A stretch of 64,000 nucleotides of DNA, from positions 186,001-250,000 of the forward strand of contig NZ_AVFL01000001.1 of assembly GCF_000576635.1 (NCBI RefSeq), written 5' to 3'. The translations under genes and the position numbers were made by a program. Shown piece by piece: positions 46,407 to 54,786 of the stretch. A model generated the notes under the pieces. The model had not been told where the DNA came from. It saw only the letters and a list, made by a program, of their open reading frames with translations, and did no database searches. Within the stretch, counting starts at the first letter, position 1; each line of letters opens with the position of its first letter. This stretch comes from Skermanella stibiiresistens SB22 (GTDB taxonomy: Bacteria; Pseudomonadota; Alphaproteobacteria; Azospirillales; Azospirillaceae).

Positions 46407-47305
46407 TGCCGGAAATTTCAATGCCGCACACATCAAAACCGCTGACGGACCGTTGCGCGATCATCACGGGCGCCGGGCAGGGCCTGGGCGCCGTCATCGC
46501 CAGACAGTATGTCGCGGCCGGGGCCTCCGTGCTGCTCTGCGCCCGCGGCGGGGACTCGCTCCGCGCCGTCCAGGAACAGCTGTCTTCCGACTTGGCTCCG
46601 GGGCAGCGGGTGTTGATCCAGACCGCCGACGTCGCCGTGCCCGATCAGGTTGACGCGCTCGTCGCGCGAGCCGGGGCGGAATTTCCGCGGATCGACATCC
46701 TGGTCAACAACGCCGGCGTCTATGGTCCGCTCGGTGCGATCGAGGAGATCGATTGGGAAGAGTGGGTGACCGCCATCCAGATCAACCTGATGGGGACCGT
46801 CTACCCCTGCCGCGCGGTGGTTCCCCACATGAGGGTTGCTGGCTATGGCAAGATCGTCAACCTGTCGGGCGGCGGCGCCACGAGCCCGCTGCCGCGGGTC
46901 AGCGCCTACGCCGCGTCCAAGGCCGCCGTGGTCCGCTTCACCGAAACACTGGCCCTCGAAGTCGCGGACGCGCGCATCGACGTCAACTCCATCGCTCCCG
47001 GCGCGCTCGCGACCCGGCTGATGGATCAGGTGGTCGATGCCGGGCCGGATCGGGTGGGCGCCTCGTTCCATGCGCGGATGGTGAGGATCCGCGACGAGGG
47101 CGGAGCACCTTTGGAAAAGGGCGCCGATCTCTGCGTCTACCTCGGATCGGCCGCCAGCGACGGCATCAGCGGCCGTCTGCTCGCGGCCGTATGGGACCCT
47201 TGGGCGACGCTGCACGAGCGGGCCGAGGACTTGGCGAAGAGCGACATTTATACGCTCCGCCGCATCACCCCCGAGGATCGTGGCCAGAATTGGGACGGGC
47301 AGTGA
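46406..47305 (+). CDS. Short-chain dehydrogenase/reductase (classical SDR)
   Basis: 299 residues. IITGAGQGLGAVIARQY, VNNAGVYGPLG, VNLSGGGATSPL and YAASKAAVVRF are the classical SDR motifs, with the PGALATRL loop. Start taken at 46406 (TGATG overlap); ATG 46421 is also possible. Sits between the cysteine-less dehydrogenase homologue and a Gfo/Idh gene. Probably reduces or oxidises a free sugar or sugar acid in the same pathway. Confidence 0.82.
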   Translation: MPEISMPHTSKPLTDRCAIITGAGQGLGAVIARQYVAAGASVLLCARGGDSLRAVQEQLSSDLAPGQRVLIQTADVAVPDQVDALVARAGAEFPRIDILVNNAGVYGPLGAIEEIDWEEWVTAIQINLMGTVYPCRAVVPHMRVAGYGKIVNLSGGGATSPLPRVSAYAASKAAVVRFTETLALEVADARIDVNSIAPGALATRLMDQVVDAGPDRVGASFHARMVRIRDEGGAPLEKGADLCVYLGSAASDGISGRLLAAVWDPWATLHERAEDLAKSDIYTLRRITPEDRGQNWDGQ

Positions 47306-48318
47306 TGTTCGACAACACCGAAGGGGATGGCCGGATGCGTATCGGGATCATCGGCTGCGGCTTCATCGGCCAAAAGCGCGCCAAGGCCGCGCGGGATGCC
47401 GGGCATCCGGTCACCCTGGCCGCCGATCTGGACTTGGCGCGCGCCGAAGCGTTGGTCCGCTCCGGTGATGACACCCGCGCGACCACCCGCTGGCGGGATC
47501 TCGTCGAGTCCGACAAAGTCGATCTGGTGGTGGTCGCCACCACGCATGACATGCTGGCGCCGATCACCCTGGCGCTCGCCGAGGCAAGCAAGCATGTGCT
47601 GGTCGAGAAACCGGCCGGCCGGACAGCGGCCGAGCTGGAGCCCATCATCGCCGCCAGCGGGCGCACTGGCGCGGTGATCAAGGTCGGCTTCAACCACCGG
47701 TTCCATCCGGCCTTCCTGAAAGCGCGCGAGATCGTGGACAGCGGCGTGATGGGACCGCTGATGTTCATCCGCGGCCGGTACGGCCATGGCGGCCGGGTCG
47801 GCTATGAGAAGGAGTGGCGCTTCGTCCCGGAGATCTCCGGCGGCGGTGAGCTGATCGACCAAGGGTCCCATCTGATCGACCTGTCGCGCTGGTTCCTGGG
47901 TGACTTCACGGAAGTCTTCGGCGTCACGCCGAACTTCTTTTGGGACGCGCCGGTCGAGGATAACTGCTTTCTCACCCTGCAAACGGCCGAACGGCAGGTC
48001 GCTTGGCTTCACGCCACCTGGACCGAGTGGAAGAACCTGTTCTCATTCGAGATCTACGGCCGTACCGGCAAACTCCACATCGAAGGTCTGGGCGGCAGCT
48101 ATGGCACCGAAAAGCTGACCTTCCACCAGATGCTGCCGGAGATGGGGCCACCGGAAACGACTTCCTGGGAATTTCCCTTCGCGGACCGGTCCTGGAACCT
48201 GGAGTTCGAAGAGTTCCTGGCCGCGCTGGCCGAAGGCCGCCGTCCGATCGGCGACATCCATGACGCTTACGCCAACCTCGACATCGTCGGGAAGGTCTAT
48301 CAAGGGACCAAGCCATGA
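47305..48318 (+). CDS. Gfo/Idh/MocA-family oxidoreductase (canonical)
   Basis: 337 residues. IGIIGCGFIGQKRAKAA for nucleotide binding, HVLVEKPAGRTAAE with the catalytic lysine and LIDQGSHLIDLSRWFLG for the second motif. Start at 47305 is coupled to the upstream stop; ATG 47335 with GGGGA ahead of it is equally plausible. Followed by the heptose-type kinase with a four-base overlap. Corresponds in module order to the protein at 31949. Confidence 0.84.
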   Translation: MFDNTEGDGRMRIGIIGCGFIGQKRAKAARDAGHPVTLAADLDLARAEALVRSGDDTRATTRWRDLVESDKVDLVVVATTHDMLAPITLALAEASKHVLVEKPAGRTAAELEPIIAASGRTGAVIKVGFNHRFHPAFLKAREIVDSGVMGPLMFIRGRYGHGGRVGYEKEWRFVPEISGGGELIDQGSHLIDLSRWFLGDFTEVFGVTPNFFWDAPVEDNCFLTLQTAERQVAWLHATWTEWKNLFSFEIYGRTGKLHIEGLGGSYGTEKLTFHQMLPEMGPPETTSWEFPFADRSWNLEFEEFLAALAEGRRPIGDIHDAYANLDIVGKVYQGTKP

Positions 48319-49295
48319 TCATCACCCGGAGTCCCCTGCGCATCACGCTGGGAGGCGGTGGTACCGACCTGCCGTCCTATTACCAGGACCATGAGGGCTT
48401 CCTCATCGCGGCGGCGATCGATCGCTACGTCTACATCACGGTCCACCAGACCTTCGTCGAGGACCTGATCGTCAAATACGCCAAGGTCGAGCGCGTCGCC
48501 TCCCCCGACGAGCTACAGCACCCGATCGTGCGCGAAGCCCTGAAGCTGGTCGGCATGGACGGCCGCTACCTGGAACTGGCGAGCATGGCCGACATTCCGG
48601 CCGGCACGGGACTCGGCTCATCGGGCAGTTTCACCACCGCCCTGCTGAAGGGCCTGCACTGCCACCGCAAGAACCTGGTGCATCCGATGGAACTGGCCGA
48701 ACAAGCCTGCCACATCGAGATCGACCGGCTGGGCGAGCCGATCGGAAAGCAGGACCAGTACATCGCCGCCTATGGCGGAGTGACCTGCTTCAAGTTCAAC
48801 AAGGACGGCAAGGTCGACGCGTGGCCGCTGGCGGTGAGCGGCGAAATCCTATCCAACCTCGAAGACAATCTTATGTTGTTCTTCACCGGATTCTCGCGCA
48901 AAGCGTCGTCGATCCTGGAAGAGCAGGACAAGAAGACCAAGACCGAGGACAAGTCGATGGTCGACAACCTGCATTTCGTCAAGGAACTCGGCTTCCGTAG
49001 CAAGGAGGCGCTCGAGGCGGGCCGGCTGGACGAATTCGGCAGGCTCATGCATGAGCATTGGGAGCACAAGAAAAAACGCTCCGGCAGCATGTCCAATCCG
49101 CATATCGACGAGTGGTACCAGTTGGCCATGAACAACGGTGCCGTCGGCGGCAAGCTGATCGGCGCGGGCGGCGGCGGCTTTCTGATGTTCTACACCGAGG
49201 AGAAGGTGCGCTTGCGCCACGCGATGCTCGGGGCTGGACTGTCCGAGGTCCGTTTCCGCTTCGACTTCGAAGGCAGCAAGGTCGTCATCCAATGA
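48315..49295 (+). CDS. hddA: GHMP-family sugar kinase, HddA-like (heptose 7-phosphate kinase type)
   Basis: 326 residues. SPLRITLGGGGTDLPSYY and DIPAGTGLGSSGSFTTALL are the GHMP substrate and ATP motifs, and KLIGAGGGGFLMFY the C-terminal one. The overall pattern is that of D-glycero-D-manno-heptose 7-phosphate 1-kinase. Followed by a nucleotidyltransferase with a four-base overlap, the usual HddA-HddC pair. Substrate assigned by family only. Confidence 0.85.
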   Translation: MIITRSPLRITLGGGGTDLPSYYQDHEGFLIAAAIDRYVYITVHQTFVEDLIVKYAKVERVASPDELQHPIVREALKLVGMDGRYLELASMADIPAGTGLGSSGSFTTALLKGLHCHRKNLVHPMELAEQACHIEIDRLGEPIGKQDQYIAAYGGVTCFKFNKDGKVDAWPLAVSGEILSNLEDNLMLFFTGFSRKASSILEEQDKKTKTEDKSMVDNLHFVKELGFRSKEALEAGRLDEFGRLMHEHWEHKKKRSGSMSNPHIDEWYQLAMNNGAVGGKLIGAGGGGFLMFYTEEKVRLRHAMLGAGLSEVRFRFDFEGSKVVIQ

Positions 49296-50026
49296 CGCCC
49301 GGCGCTTCGACGGGGTGCGCGATGCCTCCGGTGGCATTGCTGGCTGGCGGACTCGCGACCCGCTTGCGGCCGATCACGCATACGGTTCCGAAGGCGATGG
49401 TCGAAGTCGCCGGCGAGCCCTTCATAGCCCATCAGCTTCGCTTGCTTCGGCGTGAGGGCGTCTCGCGGGTCGTGATCTGTACCGGCTTCCTGTCGGAGCG
49501 GATCGTCGACTTCGTCGGCGATGGCGCCGCCTTCGGTCTCGCCGTCTCATACTCGGTGGACTGGCCGGAACTGCTGGGGACTGGGGGCGCGCTGCGAAAG
49601 GCGCTCCCGCTGCTGGGCGAGCGGTTCCTCGTCATGTACGGCGACAGCTACCTGGACATTCCATTCGCGCCGGTCGCCGCCGCCCTCGACGCATCCGGCA
49701 TGCCGGCGCTGATGACGGTCTATCGGAACGAAAGCCGATGGGACACCAGCAACGTGGTCTTCTCCGATGGGCGGATCGCGCTGTACAGCAAGAAGGCCCG
49801 TGTTCCCGAGATGGCCCATATCGATTATGGACTGGGGGTGATGGACGCGGCGGTGCTGATGGACCACGCCGAGGGAGAGGCCTTCGATCTGGCGGATGTC
49901 TACGGCGCGCTCTGCGACCAGGGCCTGCTCGCGGGGTACGAGGTTCAGCAGCGCTTCTACGAGATCGGCTCCCACGAAGGGCTGAAGGAGACGGAGGACT
50001 TCCTGCGCGCGGCGGCGGCGGTATGA
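49292..50026 (+). CDS. hddC: Sugar-1-phosphate nucleotidyltransferase, HddC-like
   Basis: 244 residues. VALLAGGLATRLRPITHTVP is the G-x-G-T-R-type nucleotide loop, with KAMVEVAGEPFIAHQ and GTGGALRKAL. HddC activates heptose-1-phosphate as GDP-heptose; related enzymes act on other sugars. An in-frame second ATG about ten codons in is possible. Ends the plus-strand module; the minus-strand genes start 7 bases later. Confidence 0.8.
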   Translation: MTPGASTGCAMPPVALLAGGLATRLRPITHTVPKAMVEVAGEPFIAHQLRLLRREGVSRVVICTGFLSERIVDFVGDGAAFGLAVSYSVDWPELLGTGGALRKALPLLGERFLVMYGDSYLDIPFAPVAAALDASGMPALMTVYRNESRWDTSNVVFSDGRIALYSKKARVPEMAHIDYGLGVMDAAVLMDHAEGEAFDLADVYGALCDQGLLAGYEVQQRFYEIGSHEGLKETEDFLRAAAAV

Positions 50027-50032
50027 CAGGTT

Positions 50033-52687
50033 TCAGGGCTTGATGGCGAGCGCCGCGCCGGAATACGGATCGATCGACAGCAGCAGCCGCAGCTTGTTGT
50101 CGGCCATGTATTCGTCGAACGCCAGGCGCGCGCCGTTCCACCAGCCATAGTCGTCGCAGATCAGCACGCCGCCGGAAACCAGACGCGGGTAGAAATGCTC
50201 AAGCTCATGTTTGGTCGATTGATGGAAATCGGTGTCGAGGCGCAAAACGGCGATATCGCCGAGGTCCGGTACTTTGGTGGGGATGGTTTCCTCGACGGCG
50301 CCCTTGATGAGGACGAAGTTGTGGAACGGGTATGAGGTTTCCCGCAGGGTCGCGACGGCCTCGTCGCGGGTGGCGAATGCCCAATCGGTGAAACCCTCCT
50401 GGCGGCGGGCCCGATAGATCGGCGCCGCCTGCTTCTCCGGCGCCCCCACCATCCAATCGCGCTCGTCAGGTTCCGTCATGCCGGCGAAGGTGTCGAACAG
50501 CAGCACCCGTCGATCCGTGACGCCGGCGAGTGCCAAGGCTTCCGCCATGACGGCGGCGCAACCACCACGCCACACGCCGCATTCCACGATATCGCCCGGG
50601 ATGCCGGCCTCCGCCACGTGGCGCGCCGCCCGATAGGCCGAATAGAGCACGCTCCACGGGACCATGGTCCGATCGCGGAACCTGGACCAGAGATCCGCGA
50701 ATTCGGACTCGACGAAGTGTGGCAGCCTTCCCTGGGCCGCCGAAGCGGCATTGGGGTCCACCAGACATTTGACTTGGCATTTGCCGGCCGGATGGCGCTC
50801 ACCCAGCCAGGCAACCCCTTCCTGCACCATGTCGATCTCCAGGCGGAACATGCTGGATTGTGTCGGGGCGACAATGGTCATGGGAATGCTCGCCCTCCCG
50901 CCCCGGCGCAGATCGAAGGGCAGCCGCGTGCGCGGCGCGTCGAACAGGTGGATCGTCCCGTCGGCGTTGAGCCAGTGATAGGAGAGCATGACGGGGTGGA
51001 CAAAATCGCTCGACAACGTCCGCGGACTCTGGTTGACGAGTTCCACGGCAATCTCGAAGGATTGTCCGGGGGCCACGGCGATCATCAGGTCCGTCGTGGT
51101 CAGGCGGAAATCCGGCTGGTCGATGATGATGTCGGCGGGATGCCCGTTGGGGACCGCCGCGATCTCGCCGCCGGTCGAGCAGAGCACCATGCCGCGATCG
51201 GACTCCAGCATGCCGGCGACGCTCAAGCCGTACCTGTTCATGTGGCGGAACAGGTTGACGCCATCCCGCATCGCGTCGTGGAAGAGAACCCGCTTGGTCG
51301 AGACGTGGCTGAGGATCTGATCCAGAACACCCGCGCGGTTGAGGGTGCCGACCGGGGAATCCACGAAGACGAGGTCGACCTCGCGGGAGAAGCCGCCGAT
51401 GGCCCGCTCCAGCGCCTCACCGTCGAACAGGCGCTCGCTCGTGTCGAATCCGATCCGCATGGCGCGGCATCCAGCCTCTTGGGCGCGCCAGAGCCACGGT
51501 CCCTCGGTGGCGTCGATCGACAGGGCATCGACCCCCAGACGCTTGAACAGGATCGAGGTTTCGCCCGCGCCGATCTCGATGACGGTGCGGATACCATGGC
51601 GCTGGACGATATCCTCGATGAAGGCGTATTCCGGTCCTGTCAAATAGGCGCCACCACACTGGAGGCCGTTCCAGCGGACCTTGCTGGTGGGAACGGAGTA
51701 GGCGAGCGACAGCATCGCCGTGCGGTCCAGCAGATAGGAACCGCGACCCTCGTAGGGTTTGGCGAGGCCGGTGCGGGTCAATTCCCGCAGTTCGGCGATG
51801 AGATGTCGGGCCAGGACGCTGGTGTGGGGATCGGGCAGCGGCTCGTCGAAATGGGGAGCGAGGCCGGCCAGCAGCATGACGAGGGGGGACTCGACCGACG
51901 AGCGGGCCGGCTCGGTCGCGGCCTGGGCGATGGCGCTGCCGATCGCGGGATCGATCGCGAACAGGAAATCGTCAGGTTCCGCGACTCCGGCGAAATGAGC
52001 TATCTTCAGCCACTTCGCCGGATTGGCGCGGTTCACCAGTCGCTTGCCCCGGCGTTCGACCACTGGAGTGAAGTCGTTGTCACGCAGGCCCTGCCAGTTG
52101 TAGATTTCGGCATCCAGCTCGAACAGGGGCTCATCCCGCAACAGCAGCCGCGCCACCAGGAAGTGGTTGTCGTAGAGAACCCCTGGTTCGATGTGGGCTT
52201 GCCAGCATTCCTCATCCAGGCTCGCCTGATGGATGTCGGCGAACAAGGCGGCCTTGCCGGCCGGCACCGCGATGACCCCCGAGTTGAAGTAGGAGGTCCG
52301 TTCCAGCGCCGGGTTGCCACGCCACGGGAACCGCTTGTTCTGGATCCCTTGGCATCCCGAAAGATCGTCGGGGCAGACCGCGATCCTATCGACTCCAGCC
52401 AGTTCGGAAATGTCATCCAGCACGACGATGTCCGCGTCCAGATACAGGAACGCCCCCCGCGCCGCCGCCCGGGCGTAAGCCTCGAACTTGGCGCGTTTGA
52501 CGCCCAGGGTCTTGATGGCGTCCAAGGCTTCGACGCTGACTTGGTCGAGCTTCGCCAAGTCAGCCATGGCGTCGACGTCGTCACAGAAGATGGTCACACC
52601 GCGGGATTTGTTTGTTTTGGCAAGTGAAAGACAAAGTCTCTGGACATGCCGAAAATATGAACTTGTTGCGATTGTGATTATCTTCAT
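50033..52687 (-). CDS. Four-domain glycosyltransferase/methyltransferase fusion
   Basis: 884 residues. About 1-260: GT8-like transferase with YLDADIVVLDD (DxD near 83). About 300-530: a first class I methyltransferase-like domain (VIEIGAGETSILFKRLG). About 540-660: a beta-sandwich domain (LSYHWLNADG, VQEGVAW). About 680-884: TylF/MycF-type methyltransferase (VECGVWRGGCAAVMAEAL, VLRLDTDFHQSTKHELE, DDYGWW). ATG 52687 is chosen as the better-placed start; an ATG at 52708 is possible. Perhaps one polypeptide that adds and methylates a terminal sugar. Domain limits are approximate. Confidence 0.78.
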   Translation of the reverse strand: MKIITIATSSYFRHVQRLCLSLAKTNKSRGVTIFCDDVDAMADLAKLDQVSVEALDAIKTLGVKRAKFEAYARAAARGAFLYLDADIVVLDDISELAGVDRIAVCPDDLSGCQGIQNKRFPWRGNPALERTSYFNSGVIAVPAGKAALFADIHQASLDEECWQAHIEPGVLYDNHFLVARLLLRDEPLFELDAEIYNWQGLRDNDFTPVVERRGKRLVNRANPAKWLKIAHFAGVAEPDDFLFAIDPAIGSAIAQAATEPARSSVESPLVMLLAGLAPHFDEPLPDPHTSVLARHLIAELRELTRTGLAKPYEGRGSYLLDRTAMLSLAYSVPTSKVRWNGLQCGGAYLTGPEYAFIEDIVQRHGIRTVIEIGAGETSILFKRLGVDALSIDATEGPWLWRAQEAGCRAMRIGFDTSERLFDGEALERAIGGFSREVDLVFVDSPVGTLNRAGVLDQILSHVSTKRVLFHDAMRDGVNLFRHMNRYGLSVAGMLESDRGMVLCSTGGEIAAVPNGHPADIIIDQPDFRLTTTDLMIAVAPGQSFEIAVELVNQSPRTLSSDFVHPVMLSYHWLNADGTIHLFDAPRTRLPFDLRRGGRASIPMTIVAPTQSSMFRLEIDMVQEGVAWLGERHPAGKCQVKCLVDPNAASAAQGRLPHFVESEFADLWSRFRDRTMVPWSVLYSAYRAARHVAEAGIPGDIVECGVWRGGCAAVMAEALALAGVTDRRVLLFDTFAGMTEPDERDWMVGAPEKQAAPIYRARRQEGFTDWAFATRDEAVATLRETSYPFHNFVLIKGAVEETIPTKVPDLGDIAVLRLDTDFHQSTKHELEHFYPRLVSGGVLICDDYGWWNGARLAFDEYMADNKLRLLLSIDPYSGAALAIKP

Positions 52688-52922
52688 TGTGTCGCCTGCG
52701 ATAATCATAGAGAAGTTGAGAATTCGACAATCCGGAGTAAATGAAATTACCGCAAAATTTACGGAGCAGGACGTATGTTTCTATATGGATTGTGATTATC
52801 AATAACTGCTATCGCTTGCGTATCTCGTTTTGTTGAGTTTCCCATTTGCAAAAACGGGATAGGGAAAGATCAGGTTGATATTGTCCGTCAATCCAAACAT
52901 CGATCCTGAAGCTCACCCGGCA

Positions 52923-54680
52923 TCACTGATTCGCTTGCGGTAGCGCCGCAACTTGGTGTTTGTCGGAAAGCCCTTGGAAACGCAGGAACTTAATGTCGAT
53001 GAAACCAGGATCGCCAGCCAGATAGAACCACGCGCACCCCTCTTGAACCAGCGACAAGCGCAGGATCGCATCCGGGGAACCTTCGGTGAATTCGACATTG
53101 ATCTTCAGGGTCCGGGTTTCACCTGGCTCCAGCGCGGTTTGCAGCACGCTGCGCAGGCCGTCCCTGACCACGGTGCTGCCGTCCTTCGATAGCCAGTGAT
53201 AAGACAGCCTGACCGAACCAAGGCCTTGGGAGACTGGAAGCGCGTGCGTGCTCCGGTTCGTGACATCGAGAATCAGCGTCATGACACGGGGATTGCCGGC
53301 GATACGGCGAAAGATGTCCTGACCATGGAAGCTTTCGATGCCGATCAACTTGAGGCTGGATTGGTAATCCGCTGGTGATGGCAGGCATGCCGCTTGGGCG
53401 GGAACCGTTTGGGCGGCCGAATAGATGGAATTTTCAGCCAGCGTCGACGGCCCGTGTAGTATGCGGTCCCTGAGAAAGATGTTCATAGATAGGGCGATCG
53501 AGGCGATCAGGAACATGCTCATGAAGGCCGGCATCTTGTTCTGGGTCAGCAGAAAAAGAAGCGGGATCAGGACAAGGAATATCGATGCGGGTTTCATATA
53601 ACCGCTGTAATGCTTCATCACGACTTCATCGAAGCATAGGTACAGGAGCGTGGCCGGGATGAACGCGATGACCACGGCGAACAAGGGACTCGCCGCTCCT
53701 CCAGTCCTTCGGGCGATCATGCGTATCGCGGTCACCGCATAGGCGAAGAGGATGCCCAGGAAGAAAACGATGCCAGCCGCTTCGCGGTACGACGTGCCAT
53801 ACATTGGATGTTCGCCGCTGAGGGCCGTCCGCAGCATGAACCAAGCCTGCTCCAACGGCGGGGCCAGCACGGTCCCCGCGGCTTTGTGCGGAGCGATGCC
53901 GAAGCGGTTCGTGACATAGGCTTGCCAGAAGATGAAGACCGCGCCGGGCAGGGCGAGGAACAGGAACTTCTCCCAGTTGGCCTTCAACCAAACGCGCCAG
54001 CCGGTCACCGTTCCCGTCGACATGACGAAGTGGACGAACAGAACGAAGGCCACCGAGACATAGATCTCGCGGGACAGGGCGGCCATGCTGATAGCCAAGC
54101 CATAAAGCAGCCATCGGCCGCTGAGAAACGCGACGATCGCCATGATCATGTACGCATCGGCGGCCGCGTCCGGCAGTCCGTTCAACAAGGTGACCTGGAC
54201 GCCGGCGGAGAGGCTCCACAGCAGGGCTGGCCAGACCGGCAGACGGCGGCCGACAAGGAAAGCGGCGAGCACATATGTCGCGGTCACCACCAGCAGGAGG
54301 TTCGCGAGATAGTAGGTGAAGGGCGACACCCAGTCCTGGATAGTCAGGATCGACAAGGCATAGGCCGTCAGCGAGAGACCGACCCGCTGGTAACGATAAG
54401 GTGGCGTATCGATATGCAGGGAAGCGTCGGTTGTGGCGAGAAGATCATTCGACATATAATAATAGAACTGGCCATCCCATCCGACTTCGCCGTCCCGATG
54501 GTAAAGCGGGACAATGCCTCGGGCCGCCAGTTCCGCGGGAACTCCCCATGCTTGGGCTGGCATCACGTGCCATTCCATTCGACCCCTCGCCTCGCCGCCC
54601 AGAAAGAGCGCCATCATCGTGACGGAGACGGCGAATGCCAGGAATGCCACGACGGCTGGGCGGAGGAGGAGGAAGGGCAT
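52923..54680 (-). CDS. Polytopic membrane protein with C-terminal beta-sandwich domain (GT39/GT-C-like)
   Basis: 585 residues. About ten hydrophobic spans from PAVVAFLAFAVSVTMMALF to FLIASIALSMNIFL in the first 430 residues, with GWDGQFYYYMSNDLL in the first periplasmic loop, a pattern seen in GT-C transferases. Residues about 470-560 hold a beta-sandwich domain (LSYHWLSKDG, GLRS, VQEGCAWF) very similar to the middle of the fusion protein at 50033. ATG 54680 has AGGATACC upstream. Could be a polyprenyl-phosphate-sugar transferase. Confidence 0.7.
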   Translation of the reverse strand: MPFLLLRPAVVAFLAFAVSVTMMALFLGGEARGRMEWHVMPAQAWGVPAELAARGIVPLYHRDGEVGWDGQFYYYMSNDLLATTDASLHIDTPPYRYQRVGLSLTAYALSILTIQDWVSPFTYYLANLLLVVTATYVLAAFLVGRRLPVWPALLWSLSAGVQVTLLNGLPDAAADAYMIMAIVAFLSGRWLLYGLAISMAALSREIYVSVAFVLFVHFVMSTGTVTGWRVWLKANWEKFLFLALPGAVFIFWQAYVTNRFGIAPHKAAGTVLAPPLEQAWFMLRTALSGEHPMYGTSYREAAGIVFFLGILFAYAVTAIRMIARRTGGAASPLFAVVIAFIPATLLYLCFDEVVMKHYSGYMKPASIFLVLIPLLFLLTQNKMPAFMSMFLIASIALSMNIFLRDRILHGPSTLAENSIYSAAQTVPAQAACLPSPADYQSSLKLIGIESFHGQDIFRRIAGNPRVMTLILDVTNRSTHALPVSQGLGSVRLSYHWLSKDGSTVVRDGLRSVLQTALEPGETRTLKINVEFTEGSPDAILRLSLVQEGCAWFYLAGDPGFIDIKFLRFQGLSDKHQVAALPQANQ

Positions 54681-54786
54681 GGTATCCTGGAAAGATGATG
54701 GAAGTGACCACGAGACCGCGGTGGGACCAATGGACTGGCGGATGCATATATCAAATGGCTTAACCAAACCTTTCTTATGGCGCCAA

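Noticed and set aside
50618-52627. A 669-codon plus-strand frame inside the fusion protein gene
   Set aside because: It is the antisense of a well supported multi-domain gene in high-GC DNA; its translation is Arg/Gly/His/Asp-rich and has no family motif.
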